Positions 1-8,847 of a DNA stretch of 64,000 nt are shown here, piece after piece. The stretch is from positions 124,001 to 188,000 of the forward strand of contig NZ_FNFC01000004.1 in assembly GCF_900100385.1 (NCBI RefSeq). The letters are read 5' to 3'. A program made the position numbers and the translations under genes. The notes below the pieces were generated by a model. That model saw nothing but the letters and a program-made list of their open reading frames with translations, made no database searches and was not told the origin of the DNA. Origin of the DNA: Halovenus aranensis. GTDB lineage: Archaea; Halobacteriota; Halobacteria; Halobacteriales; Haloarculaceae. Every line of letters begins with the position of its first letter. Positions within the stretch are counted from its first letter, which is position 1.

Positions 1-2096
1 AGCGGGGCGTCTTCGTGGGTCGTCAGGAGGTCTGCCTCCTCGCCGGCCGCCAGTACCATCCCGTTCGACTCGACCCCGAATAGCTCCGCTTTCTCCATGT
101 TCGCCAGCAAGACGACGCGCGTCTCTGGCAGGTCGTCGGCGTCGTGTAACTGTTTGATGCCGGCGACGACCTGACGCGTCTCGACCCCGATGTCGACTTC
201 GAGTCTGACGAGGTCGTCGGAGTCCTCGATTGGGTCGGCAGTGACGATTTCGCCGACTCGCATGTCGATGTCCTGGAACTGTTCGAATCCGATACGCTCG
301 TCCTCGATTGGGTCGATGTCTGTCATGGTTGCTGTTTCGCTGTCGTCTTGGTCGTCAGTTTCCTCTTGGGCCGTCTCGACGCGCTCGCGGAGCTGTTCGT
401 TGAGGTCCTCGATTGTCTCGTCTTCGACCTGTGTGAACAGCTCAGTCGGCTCGTCGAAGTCGGCCGCTGGCGGTTCGAGCGCCGCCGACAGCTCTGCGTC
501 GGCCACGTCGCCGTCCTCGCCGAGTTGCGCCCAGAGGTCGGCCGCCTTGCCGGGCATCACCGGCTGCATGAAGACGGCACAGGCTTTCGCAAGCTGGACG
601 CAGTCCCTGATAACGACCGCCGCCGCCTCGGGGTCGTCGCCGATGAGATTCCAGGGCTCGTTGCGCTGGATGTACTCGTTGCCGAAGTCCGCGAGGTCGA
701 GCGCCACCTCGCCGACCGTGCGAACGTCGTACTCTCGGACGGCCTGCTCGAAGGTCTCGGTGGCCTGCTCGATGCGCTCGCGGACCTCCTCGCTGGGGTC
801 GGCATCGGGCGTGCCGTCGTAGTTGCGCTCGGCAAAGAGCAGCGCACGATAACAGAAGTTCCCGAGGTTGCCGACGAGTTCGCCGTTGACACGCTCGGCA
901 AAGCGGTCCCACGAGAAGTCGATATCTGATTCGACCCCTGACCCAGTGGTGAGATAGTACCGCAACAGGTCCGGGTCGAAACCGGCGTCGAGGTACTCCG
1001 TGGCCCAGACCGCCCGGTTGCGCGAGGTCGAGAGCGACTTGCCGTCGATACCGACGAAGCCGGTCGCGATGACTGCACGAGGTTCGTTGAAGCCCGCGCC
1101 TCGGAGCATCGCCGGCCAGTAGACGCAGTGGTGTTGAATGATGTCGGTCCCGATGACGTGGATGATTTCGCCGTTGTCCTGGCTCCAGTCGTCGGTCCAC
1201 GACGTATCGGGACGAGTCTGGCCGTCGAGTTTCCAGGCGGCCTCCCAGTCGAACTCGTCTGTTCCGACCTGCTCTGAGTACTGTTTCGTCGAGGCGACGT
1301 ACTCGATTGGCGCGTCAACCCAGACGTAGAGGACGAGGTCCTCGCGGTCCTCGCCCGGGTAGTCGACACCCCAGTCCATGTCGCGGGTGATACAGAGGTC
1401 CTGTAACTCGCCTTCAATCCACTCCCGTGGCTGATTGCGGGCCTTCTCGGTCCCCTCCAGGCGGTCGATGAACTCTTGGAGGTACTCCTGGAAGTCCGAA
1501 AGCCGCAGAAACTTGTGTGGCTGTTTGCGGTACTCGGCAGGGTTGCCCGTCGTCACACTCACCGGGTCCTCGATTTCGCCCGGTTCGAGGTGGCGCTGAC
1601 AGCCCTCGTCACACTCGTCGCCCCGGGCCTTCTCGCCACAGTACGGACAGGTCCCTTCGACGTACCGGTCGGGCAGTGGGTCGTCGGTCTCGGTATCGAA
1701 GGCCACTTCGATTTCCTTCTCGACGACGTGGTCCTGCTCAATCCAGGTTTCGACGAACTCCTGGGTGAGTTCGGTGTTGGTCTCGTCGTGGGTATGGCCG
1801 TAGTTGTCGAACTCGACGTTGAACGACGGGAACCGCTGTTCGTACTGTTCGTGGTGGTCCATCGCCAGCGCTTCCGGTTCCCGGTCCTGTTTTGCCGCGT
1901 TGACCGCGACGGGTGTGCCGTGCATGTCAGAGCCACAGACGAACGCTGTCTGTTGGCCGAGACGCCGGAGTCCACGGGCGTACGTATCCCCCGTAATGTA
2001 GCCAAGCAGGTGGCCGACGTGGAGGTCGCCGTTCGCGTAGGGCAACCCTACCGTCACCACCGCTGGCTGGTCCGTGGGAAAGTCCTCCTGACTCAT
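1..2096 (-). CDS. metG: Methionyl-tRNA synthetase (C-terminal end cut by window edge)
   Basis: Charges tRNA-Met with methionine in the cytoplasm. The start gives MSQEDFPTDQPAVVTVG; the class I HIGH-type motif is HVGH at residues 26-29. A zinc knuckle CPYC...C...C lies at about residues 150-166, and the KMSKS-type loop reads KSLSTSR near residue 345. The visible C-terminal part (about residue 610 on, window positions 1-270) is an EMAP/Arc1p-like tRNA-binding domain with RVGEIV and NGMVLAA motifs, so the enzyme is the long form with a fused tRNA-binding module. The stop codon lies outside the window. A TATA-like element (CTTTTTACGG on the minus strand, about 2117-2127) sits about 25 bases before the ATG, so the mRNA is probably leaderless. 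The gene diverges from the lipoprotein gene at 2212. Confidence 0.97.
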   Translation of the reverse strand, partial: MSQEDFPTDQPAVVTVGLPYANGDLHVGHLLGYITGDTYARGLRRLGQQTAFVCGSDMHGTPVAVNAAKQDREPEALAMDHHEQYEQRFPSFNVEFDNYGHTHDETNTELTQEFVETWIEQDHVVEKEIEVAFDTETDDPLPDRYVEGTCPYCGEKARGDECDEGCQRHLEPGEIEDPVSVTTGNPAEYRKQPHKFLRLSDFQEYLQEFIDRLEGTEKARNQPREWIEGELQDLCITRDMDWGVDYPGEDREDLVLYVWVDAPIEYVASTKQYSEQVGTDEFDWEAAWKLDGQTRPDTSWTDDWSQDNGEIIHVIGTDIIQHHCVYWPAMLRGAGFNEPRAVIATGFVGIDGKSLSTSRNRAVWATEYLDAGFDPDLLRYYLTTGSGVESDIDFSWDRFAERVNGELVGNLGNFCYRALLFAERNYDGTPDADPSEEVRERIEQATETFEQAVREYDVRTVGEVALDLADFGNEYIQRNEPWNLIGDDPEAAAVVIRDCVQLAKACAVFMQPVMPGKAADLWAQLGEDGDVADAELSAALEPPAADFDEPTELFTQVEDETIEDLNEQLRERVETAQEETDDQDDSETATMTDIDPIEDERIGFEQFQDIDMRVGEIVTADPIEDSDDLVRLEVDIGVETRQVVAGIKQLHDADDLPETRVVLLANMEKAELFGVESNGMVLAAGEEADLLTTHEDAP

Positions 2097-2211
2097 ACCA
2101 CAATGTGGGGTAGCCGCCGTAAAAAGCCAGCCGGTTCGAAGAAGGGGCAACAAGAGCCGCAAAAAATGTGTGGCAATGCTTTTTCGTCTTGGTCACGTTC
2201 GATAACCACGG
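2097..2211. promoter_or_regulatory. Divergent promoter region metG / lipoprotein gene
   Basis: Two back-to-back archaeal promoters are visible. One T-rich element at about 2117-2127 faces metG. Another (TGCTTTTTCG, about 2178-2187) lies about 25 bases before the ATG at 2212. Neither gene has a clear Shine-Dalgarno sequence, which fits leaderless transcription. Confidence 0.5.
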
Positions 2212-2703
2212 ATGGACGACCCATTGACGAAGCGACGACGACTCATTCAGACGGCCGGTGCCGGCGGCGCAGCCCTCCTCGCCGGCTGTTCTGGGATACT
2301 CGACTCACAGGACGGCAGCGACAGCGAAGACGGTACCGATGGCGACGACGGCAGCGACGGCGACAGCGGTATCGAGTCCGGTGACGGCGACACTCGTGAG
2401 GTCGGCATGGTCGCAGAGCCAGACCAGCAGGCGCTGTCAGCCCTCCAACAGGAGCTCCAGTCAGGCAACCTCACCCAGCAGGAGGCCGTACAGCAACAAC
2501 AGGAGATTATCGCGAAGTCTATCGAAGACCTGAAGACCGTTCTGTCGGCCGAAACGAGCATCGAAGTGACCGAAGAACTCCCACAGCTTGGTGCCCTCCG
2601 CGTCGACGGTGACCCGTACGAACTCGTTGACGCCATGACCGCAGACCGCGTGTCTGCGCTCGTCCCGGCCGGTTCACTCGACGTACAGCAGCCGACCGGA
2701 TAA
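2212..2703 (+). CDS. Tat lipoprotein with Asp/Ser/Gly-rich linker
   Basis: Protein of 163 residues of unknown function, predicted to be lipid-anchored outside the cell. The N-terminus has a twin-arginine signal (RRRLIQTAG) and a lipobox LLAGC with Cys near residue 26. Residues about 32-62 are a repetitive acidic linker of D, G, S and E. The C-terminal domain (about 65-163) is a Q-rich helix followed by ITEELPQLG-type beta/alpha/beta sequence ending VSALVPAGSLDVQQ. That shape resembles peptidase-inhibitor I9 or subtilisin propeptide domains, but this is only an impression. It converges with the RND gene, the two stops being about 9 bases apart, so there is no room for separate terminators. Confidence 0.75.
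   Translation: MDDPLTKRRRLIQTAGAGGAALLAGCSGILDSQDGSDSEDGTDGDDGSDGDSGIESGDGDTREVGMVAEPDQQALSALQQELQSGNLTQQEAVQQQQEIIAKSIEDLKTVLSAETSIEVTEELPQLGALRVDGDPYELVDAMTADRVSALVPAGSLDVQQPTG
2311..2390 (+). repeat. Low-complexity DG/SD-coding repeat
   Basis: Degenerate tandem GAC-GGC/AGC-GAC units encode the acidic, glycine- and serine-rich spacer between the lipid anchor and the folded domain of the lipoprotein. The tract lies within the reading frame and is of the kind that varies in length between strains. Confidence 0.6.
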
Positions 2704-2712
2704 CCGCCCTTC

Positions 2713-5256
2713 TTACCGGTAGCCGGCCCAGCGACTCCAGAGAACGAGTAGGCTCGGCAACGCGAGAACACTCGCTAGGAACGCAGCGACTAGCGTAAGT
2801 GCAATCAGTAGCCCGAACTGCTGTATAACAGGCAGAATGGCGAACGCGAGTACGCCGAATCCGCCTGCCGTGGTTGCGGCACTGCCAAGCAGTGCACCCC
2901 CAGTCCCGACGACACTCTCTTCGAGCGCGCGCTCCACGTCACCGTCGCTGTCGAGTTCGTGACCGAACCGTTCGCTCATGTGGATGGCGTAGTCGACGCC
3001 GAGTCCGATAGCGATACTCCCGATAAGCGCAGTGGCGAAACTGAATGGAAGGTCGACCACGTACATGGCACCGAGAATCCACGTGAGCCCGAAGAGGACG
3101 GGCGCAAGCGTCAGCGCACCGAGACTTCCCAACGACCGTCCATACCGGAACGTAACCACGAGGACAGCGAAGACGGTCACGAGCGTGACCGCCAGCCCCT
3201 CGACAGTCGTCGTCGCCAGTTGCCGCTGGACGAGTTCGTTGGTGATTGCGTCGCCGGTCACTGTGACTGCACTCCCGTTTCTCTCTGTCAGGTCTCCGAC
3301 TGCACGCATCTGTTCGGCGACGACTGAGGGGTCTTCTGCACCGTCGACGACGACTGTGACCTGTGCGCCCTCGTAGCCGCCCTCACTCCTGTCCAGCAAC
3401 TGGTCGGCACGGTCGGGCGACGCCTCGTAGAAACTATCGAGGACAGTTTCGAGATGACGGTCGGGGACGCCGTCGTCGTCCGTATCCGATGCAGCAAGCG
3501 TCGACTGGAACCGCTCGTTACTCGCTGCGAGGGTCTGCATCGCTCCCACGGGACCGGTGACGGCTGGCTCACCAGTCGGCCCGTCGACTGTCACCGGACG
3601 GGTCGCAGCATCCTGTTCCGCCGCTGCGAGGCGTTCCAGTGTCGCCGGCGTCACGGCCGTCTCGCTGACAATATGGACACGCTGGCCCGGTGACTGGAAG
3701 GAGCTGTAGAGGATGTCACGCGTCTCTCTGAGTTCGTAGTCGCCGGGTGCCAGCGACTCCGGCAGTTCCTGTGTCCAGTCTGGCGCATCCTCTGCGATGT
3801 AGTCGTCGGTCGAGAAGCTCGTATCGAGCTGTGTCGCACCGGCGGCACCCAGAGAACTGACGAGCAAGACGATGGCCAAGATTGCGACAGGCCGCCGATA
3901 GCTGACCCGGGCGAGCCGCCGCAAGCCAGCGCCCATTGTCCCGGTGGTTCCGACAGCTCTGTGCCGGCGCTCGTGGCCTCTCGTGACCAGCCACTCTTCG
4001 AGTACGACCTTGCAAGCGGGGACGAGCGACCCGAAGACGACGAGTGCTCCGACGATGCCAGCGGCCGTCGCCACTCCGAAGTCGGTGAGTGTCGGAACGC
4101 CGCTCACCCGAGTCGAGAGGAATCCGAGCATCGCCGTCACGGTGACAAGGGCAAGCGCCGGCCCCAGTCCGACGAGTGTCTCGTGCATGGCTTCGGCCAC
4201 CGACGCGCCTCGCTGTTCGGTGACGCCGTTCCCCGCCCGGTTCTCCCGGTAGCGCATCACGACGTGAATGGAGTAGTCGATAGAGAGGCCGATGAGCAGT
4301 ATCGGCACCGCTATCATCATGAGGTTGAAGTTGATTCCGAGCCACCCCATGACGCCGAAGGTCCACACCAAAACGAGCAGGATGCCGACGAGTCCGAGCA
4401 CGACATCTATCAGGTCCCGGTACGCCAGCGCGAGCGTCCCGACGACGAACAGGAGCGCGAGCGGCCCGACGAGGCGCAGACTGTCACTAATTGAGGCCTG
4501 CTCCTCGACCAGTAAGAGCCCGTAGCCAGAGAGGCGATACTCGTCACGCGAGGTGTCCTCAGCGAGTTCGTCTGCCGCGACCTGTCCTTCTCTGACTGCC
4601 TCCGATAGCTCCGGAACCGACACCACCAGGCCGTCGGTCCGGTATGTCACGATGGTGATTCGGCCATCGGCGTCGGGCGACCCCGGCTCGTAGTCCTGTG
4701 GGAGCAAGCTGAGTGCGGCCTCGGTCAGGGCACTCTCACTCGTCGGGTCGAGGAGGTCCGTAACTGCTGCCTGTACCTCGGCGTCAGTCATCGATTCGAG
4801 CTGTGTCACCTGGGCTGAAAGCGGCGGCAACGCATCGCGTGTCAGCGGCCCCGTGGTGTCGCCGCGTTCCGACTGAATAGCCCCGGTCGCGACGAGATTC
4901 TCGATGCCGAACATCGCACCGCTGTCCAGCAGCGTGGCGTTTACCGTCTCGTTTTGCCGCAGCGTCTGCTGGTACCGGAGCGATTCGAGCAACGACGCTC
5001 TGTCGAGAACACTCCCCGACTCGTTGCGGACCATCACGACCAGTTCTGTGGTGTTTCCCTCGTGGGGTGTAAACTCCGACTGGACGTACTCCTGTGCGGT
5101 GACTTCCGGTGGGTCCTCAGAGAACAGTTCCATCTCCGGGGACTTCTCGATGTTCGCCGCGCCTGTCCCGACGAGGGCAATCAGGACGACCAGAACGGCG
5201 ATAACTGTCTTTGGCCGACCGGTAACCGTACCGACCAGAGTATCGAGTCGACTCAC
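2713..5256 (-). CDS. RND superfamily exporter, MMPL family
   Basis: Integral membrane transporter of about 847 residues, probably proton-driven export of an unknown hydrophobic substrate. It has the two-fold RND layout: one membrane helix, a large extracellular loop, five helices, then the same again. The helix-4 signature occurs in both halves (GLSIDYSIHVVMRYRE and GLGVDYAIHMSERF), each with the conserved Asp of MMPL proteins. I prefer the GTG at 5256 (SRLDTLVGTVTG) because GAGG lies about 10 bases upstream; a GTG at 5265 is also in frame, and the frame stays open further upstream with non-membrane, low-quality sequence. It lies downstream of the Bat-type regulator, 230 bases apart, in the same orientation. 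A TATA-like GGTATATG (about 5390-5397) may be its own promoter. Confidence 0.9.
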   Translation of the reverse strand: MSRLDTLVGTVTGRPKTVIAVLVVLIALVGTGAANIEKSPEMELFSEDPPEVTAQEYVQSEFTPHEGNTTELVVMVRNESGSVLDRASLLESLRYQQTLRQNETVNATLLDSGAMFGIENLVATGAIQSERGDTTGPLTRDALPPLSAQVTQLESMTDAEVQAAVTDLLDPTSESALTEAALSLLPQDYEPGSPDADGRITIVTYRTDGLVVSVPELSEAVREGQVAADELAEDTSRDEYRLSGYGLLLVEEQASISDSLRLVGPLALLFVVGTLALAYRDLIDVVLGLVGILLVLVWTFGVMGWLGINFNLMMIAVPILLIGLSIDYSIHVVMRYRENRAGNGVTEQRGASVAEAMHETLVGLGPALALVTVTAMLGFLSTRVSGVPTLTDFGVATAAGIVGALVVFGSLVPACKVVLEEWLVTRGHERRHRAVGTTGTMGAGLRRLARVSYRRPVAILAIVLLVSSLGAAGATQLDTSFSTDDYIAEDAPDWTQELPESLAPGDYELRETRDILYSSFQSPGQRVHIVSETAVTPATLERLAAAEQDAATRPVTVDGPTGEPAVTGPVGAMQTLAASNERFQSTLAASDTDDDGVPDRHLETVLDSFYEASPDRADQLLDRSEGGYEGAQVTVVVDGAEDPSVVAEQMRAVGDLTERNGSAVTVTGDAITNELVQRQLATTTVEGLAVTLVTVFAVLVVTFRYGRSLGSLGALTLAPVLFGLTWILGAMYVVDLPFSFATALIGSIAIGLGVDYAIHMSERFGHELDSDGDVERALEESVVGTGGALLGSAATTAGGFGVLAFAILPVIQQFGLLIALTLVAAFLASVLALPSLLVLWSRWAGYR

Positions 5257-5485
5257 GGCTGACACACCTCTGTTCTCGCGGTTCGTCTGGTAAACACACC
5301 GAGCGACAATCTGCAAGTAGTCATCACCTATACTGTGACGGTCGACAGCAATCGGACTGACGTGCCACATGTGAGTAGGGTTCATATACCGGTGCCCGTT
5401 GTTCACACCCGTCACCAGACCGTTCGAACACCGTATCACGCGGCGAGACGGCAGACCGATAGCGTGGCCGAGACAACGCAGAAGG
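5257..5485 (-). promoter_or_regulatory. Intergenic region upstream of the RND exporter gene
   Basis: About 230 bases separate the regulator stop from the RND start. On the minus strand a GGTATATG box lies near 5390-5397, and a perfect palindrome CACATGTG lies at about 5368-5375 just downstream. These could be a promoter and an operator for the exporter. No RNA gene was recognised here. Confidence 0.35.
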
Positions 5486-6142
5486 TCAGGGGACGTACTT
5501 CTCGAATACTTTTGACTCGATGGAGCGAACGTGTTGACCGACGGTGCCGACAGAGATATCAAGCTCGGTCGCTATCTCGTCGAGTGTGGTCTCGCGGGGG
5601 TTCTCGTAGTACCCCAGGCGGAGTGCAGTTTCGAGCACTTCGCGTTGTCGGTCGGTCAGGTCGCCGAACACGCCCCGTGATTCAGGCGAGTACGGCCCCA
5701 TCGAGACGAGTTCGATATCGGTCTCACCGACGCCAATCATCTCCGACATTTCGAGGAGTGACTCCTCAGTGCCGATAACAGTCACTTTTCTGGCGCTGTC
5801 TTCGGTGTACTCGATTGGCATATCGATGATGAAATCGCCTGCTTCCCGGTGTTCGAGCATCTCGCGTGTCTGTTCTGAGGCCTCGAAGTGACTGTAGACG
5901 TAGCCAGACTCGTCCCCCGAGACAGTGAACCCCTCGACGACGGGCGAGTCCTGCATGATTTCGCGGTACCTGTCGAGGTCCCCCTCTATCTCGCCCAGCA
6001 GAGCTATCGTATCGTCGTCGACGAGTTTGATGGAGTGAATCGCTTTGCGCTGAATCGAGGGTTCGCGGTCGAGTTCGTGGGCTATTGGATGGAACGCGCG
6101 TTCGTTCTGGTCGAGGATGACAGTCGCATAGCGCATCGACAC
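5486..6142 (-). CDS. HTH_10 (Bat-type) transcriptional regulator
   Basis: DNA-binding regulator of 218 residues of a family that is very abundant in haloarchaea. Residues about 1-150 form a two-part sensory region seen in the family (MRYATVILD..., TVSGDESGYVYSHFEA). Residues about 160-215 are the HTH_10 domain (LTDRQREVLETALRLGYYENPR, then TLDEIATELDISVGTVGQH). The gene starts at GTG 6142, with an ATG two codons in; TATATAA at 6163-6168 places the transcript start at the GTG, so the mRNA is leaderless. Its position upstream of the RND exporter makes that gene a candidate target. The ligand is unknown. Confidence 0.88.
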   Translation of the reverse strand: MSMRYATVILDQNERAFHPIAHELDREPSIQRKAIHSIKLVDDDTIALLGEIEGDLDRYREIMQDSPVVEGFTVSGDESGYVYSHFEASEQTREMLEHREAGDFIIDMPIEYTEDSARKVTVIGTEESLLEMSEMIGVGETDIELVSMGPYSPESRGVFGDLTDRQREVLETALRLGYYENPRETTLDEIATELDISVGTVGQHVRSIESKVFEKYVP

Positions 6143-6160
6143 CTGTAGTTGTAGAATCAG

Positions 6161-6170
6161 CTATATAAGA
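6161..6170 (-). promoter_or_regulatory. TATA box of the HTH_10 regulator gene
   Basis: The minus strand reads TCTTATATAG, about 25 bases before the GTG start at 6142. This is the best haloarchaeal TATA match in the first 10 kb and indicates a leaderless transcript. Confidence 0.6.
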
Positions 6171-6229
6171 GTACTCGACCGAGACGTCTCCCGGTCCATT
6201 TTTCAGGGGACTCCGCCTACCCTCGCCCG

Positions 6230-6901
6230 ATGACAGATTCGGTCGAAGCCGTGGTTTTCGATATCGACGGCACAATCTGTGAGTACGAGCGGACGACTGC
6301 AGACCTGCTCCCGCTCGCCTTCGAGCGCGCCGGCGTCGACCCATTTTTCTCGACCTCGGAATACGTCTCGCGGTACGAGACGTTTCTGGACAGCAGTGAC
6401 GGGGTCGACGACCACCGCGAACGCTGTTTCGTCGATATCGCACGCGAGAAAGGTCGCGACCCGGACCTGGCTCGCGAGGTGGCCGCCGCCTACGCCGCCG
6501 AGCGTGACCACTCGCGCGTGCGGTTTCTCGACGGCGCACAGGAGCTACTCGAAACGCTTGCGGGGACGTACCCTCTCGCGGCAGTCACCAACGGCGACCC
6601 GGAGATGCAGTCCCAGAAACTCGCGTCCCTCGGTGTCGACTGTTTCGAGACGGTCGTTCACGCGGGCTACGACGCGCCTGCCAAGCCCAGTCCAGAACCC
6701 TTCGAGCTGGCACTGTCGGCAATCGAAACGCCACCGGAGCGAGCGATGTACGTCGGCAACAGTCTGCAGGCAGACATCGCTGGGGCTCGTAACGTCGGGA
6801 TGCACGCGGCCTGGATAGCCAACGGTGAGACGAACGACCCCGAGCCGGTGCCGGACTACGAACTCGACTCCCCCGGAGCGCTGCTCGACGCGCTGGCGTG
6901 A
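6230..6901 (+). CDS. HAD superfamily hydrolase
   Basis: Probable small-molecule phosphatase of 223 residues. HAD motif I is VVFDIDGTI (nucleophile Asp about residue 10, acid/base Asp two further on). Motif II is AVTNGD, motif III is AKPSPEPF (Lys), and motif IV is MYVGNSLQADIAGA. In motif IV the first acidic residue is Asn, with the metal-binding Asp retained later. A cap of about 80 residues follows motif I, so this is a subfamily I (C1-cap) enzyme. The substrate cannot be inferred; phosphoglycolate-phosphatase-like enzymes share this plan. Its stop lies 4 bases from the stop of the convergent metallophosphoesterase. Confidence 0.88.
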   Translation: MTDSVEAVVFDIDGTICEYERTTADLLPLAFERAGVDPFFSTSEYVSRYETFLDSSDGVDDHRERCFVDIAREKGRDPDLAREVAAAYAAERDHSRVRFLDGAQELLETLAGTYPLAAVTNGDPEMQSQKLASLGVDCFETVVHAGYDAPAKPSPEPFELALSAIETPPERAMYVGNSLQADIAGARNVGMHAAWIANGETNDPEPVPDYELDSPGALLDALA

Positions 6902-6905
6902 ACCG

Positions 6906-7652
6906 TCATTCGAGAGAAATTGTCTGCTGGTGGCTGTCGCGGACGAACAGGTCGGCGGTCAGCGGTCCGTCGAGGTCGAGTAACGCCCACGTCCCTGTGA
7001 CCGGCCGGTCTGGGTGTTCCTTACTGACGGCGTTGACCGAGAGGTGGGGGACGCCGCGGTGTTGGACCGCCGATGTCTGGTGGATATGTCCGTTGACCGT
7101 CGCTCTCGCGTCGGGACAGAGTACGTCGAGTACTGCCTGCTGGTCGCTCAGAAAGGCTCGTGCGGGCGCGTCCCAGAACCAGTGGTTGTCTGCGATGGGT
7201 GCAGGACCGGCCGGATGATGCAGGAGGACGACAGCGCCTGGCTCTAGCGCTTTTGTGAGCCACTCGCGTTGTTCCGTACCGACGTTACCGATGACCCGAT
7301 GGTCGGGCCGCTGTGTATCCAGATAGACAAATGGGGTCTCTCCTGTGTCGAGACGGCCACGGAACTCCGTCTGTCCCAGAATCTCGCCGATGTCCTCGCG
7401 CGAGAGCGAGACCGTGTCGTGGTTGCCGAGCAGATAGGTGACCGGAAGTCCGTCGAGTAAGTCGGCGACGCGGGCGACGTGGTTTCTGTCGGTGGCCGCA
7501 TCGTCGCTGTCTTGAATGATGTCGCCCAGCACGAAGACGTGTGCCGGCTCTTCCTGTTCGAGCCTGACGCGAATCGTCTTCAGGGTCTCGGTCACCGCCG
7601 ACCGATACTCCTCGCGCATGTGTACATCTGTGAGAATGGCGACCGTCGTCAC
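6906..7652 (-). CDS. Calcineurin-like metallophosphoesterase
   Basis: Phosphoesterase of 248 residues with the full dimetal site: ILTDVHMRE (Asp, His), VLGDIIQDSD (Asp), LLGNHDTVS (Asn, His, Asp), LLHHPAG (His) and NGHIHQTS (GHxH). This is the class III cyclic-nucleotide-phosphodiesterase-like arrangement (CpdA type), but the substrate may equally be another phosphodiester. There is no signal peptide, so it is cytoplasmic. It stands alone between a convergent HAD gene and mfnA. Confidence 0.88.
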   Translation of the reverse strand: MTTVAILTDVHMREEYRSAVTETLKTIRVRLEQEEPAHVFVLGDIIQDSDDAATDRNHVARVADLLDGLPVTYLLGNHDTVSLSREDIGEILGQTEFRGRLDTGETPFVYLDTQRPDHRVIGNVGTEQREWLTKALEPGAVVLLHHPAGPAPIADNHWFWDAPARAFLSDQQAVLDVLCPDARATVNGHIHQTSAVQHRGVPHLSVNAVSKEHPDRPVTGTWALLDLDGPLTADLFVRDSHQQTISLE

Positions 7653-7732
7653 GTCTCTCTCTCTCGGTGTGAACGTCTATAGGGGCTTTCGCTTCTGTCC
7701 TGGTAGTTCGCGGCGACAGTGCGTCGGCAGCG

Positions 7733-8806
7733 TCAGTACCAGTCCAAATCAGCAACGAACGACCGCAACATCGAGCGAGTGACGTGGGGCATGCATACGA
7801 TACGCATTTCGTCGCTACCGGTTTTCGAAACGCGCCAGCCACGGCTCCGGAGTTCGTCGGTCATCGGGACCGAGAGGTCGGCCGTCACGAGTGGCAGGAC
7901 AGGCCCGAACACGTCGTGACCGCGGGCGCGAAGCTGGTCGGCCAGCCACTCCGCGTTGTCCATCGAGACGCGGTACTGCTCGCGGTACCCCTCGGGCCAG
8001 AGCGCCTCCATCGCGGCGACGGCACTGGCGACGCCGGCCCCGCTCCGGGTGCCGGTAAGCGTGACCTGAGAGGTCGTTTCCAGATATGGCGTATCGATGG
8101 CGAGCGGGTCAAAGACCGACTCAGAGCGGGCGAGCAGCCCGCCCGAGGGAACGGCAGCCTGACCCACCTTGTGTGGGTCGATAGTCAGCGTGTCAATCTC
8201 GGCGTGGTCGAACTGCCACTCGAAGTCGGTGAACGGGAGATAGAAGCCACCCCAGGCGGCGTCGACGTGACAGAGCGCGCCGGCGTCGGTCGCGAGTTCG
8301 GCGATTTCTGGAATCGGGTCGACGACGCCGTACTCCGTCGAACCTGCGACACCGACGAGCGCGACGGTGTCCTCGTCGACGAGTTCGTTCATCGCGTCGA
8401 CGTTCGCACGGTGGTCCGTGGTGGGTGCAGTCCGGAGTTCGACGCCCAACAACTCGGCGGCTTTCCGGAAGCTGAAGTGGGCGCTTTTGGGTGCGACGAC
8501 GTTGGGGTCGTCCGTCTCGGCACGGTTGCGGGCGATGCGGACCGCCTGAATGTTCGCCTCGGTGCCGCCGCTGGTGATGTAGCCGGCAGGCTCGTCCAGG
8601 CCGGTGACGGCCCCCAGCAACTCGACCGCCCGGTCTTCGAGGTTGGCGACGGTCTGATAGGTGCCGGGGTCGCCGGGATTCGTCGCTAGAAAGCGCTCGG
8701 CAGCCTCGCGGGCCGCCGGGTGGGGTTCGGTACACATCGACGTGAGCACACGGTCGAAATCTTGGGGCTGCATCCCGTCGAGACCCGCCTGCTGTGCCTG
8801 CTGCAT
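7733..8806 (-). CDS. mfnA: L-aspartate/L-tyrosine decarboxylase (MfnA family)
   Basis: PLP-dependent group II decarboxylase of 357 residues. The PLP Lys is K213 in IDPHKVGQA, and [15 protein letters not shown] and [11 protein letters not shown] are family motifs. In archaea MfnA makes tyramine (methanogens) or, in organisms without methanofuran, beta-alanine from aspartate for coenzyme A. Haloarchaea lack methanofuran, so aspartate decarboxylation is the likely role; panB of the same pathway is in this window at 39.4 kb. A TATA-like AGATAAACC lies about 27 bases before the ATG, between this gene and the ppsA stop. Confidence 0.92.
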   Translation of the reverse strand: MQQAQQAGLDGMQPQDFDRVLTSMCTEPHPAAREAAERFLATNPGDPGTYQTVANLEDRAVELLGAVTGLDEPAGYITSGGTEANIQAVRIARNRAETDDPNVVAPKSAHFSFRKAAELLGVELRTAPTTDHRANVDAMNELVDEDTVALVGVAGSTEYGVVDPIPEIAELATDAGALCHVDAAWGGFYLPFTDFEWQFDHAEIDTLTIDPHKVGQAAVPSGGLLARSESVFDPLAIDTPYLETTSQVTLTGTRSGAGVASAVAAMEALWPEGYREQYRVSMDNAEWLADQLRARGHDVFGPVLPLVTADLSVPMTDELRSRGWRVSKTGSDEMRIVCMPHVTRSMLRSFVADLDWY

Positions 8807-8847
8807 GGCAATTCATTCGAGCGGTGCCGGTTTATCTTCTGTGGTCT

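Noticed and set aside
5400-5440. GTTCGAACAC, a T-loop-like sequence upstream of the RND gene
   Set aside because: The flanking bases do not pair as a T stem, and no cloverleaf fits on either strand.
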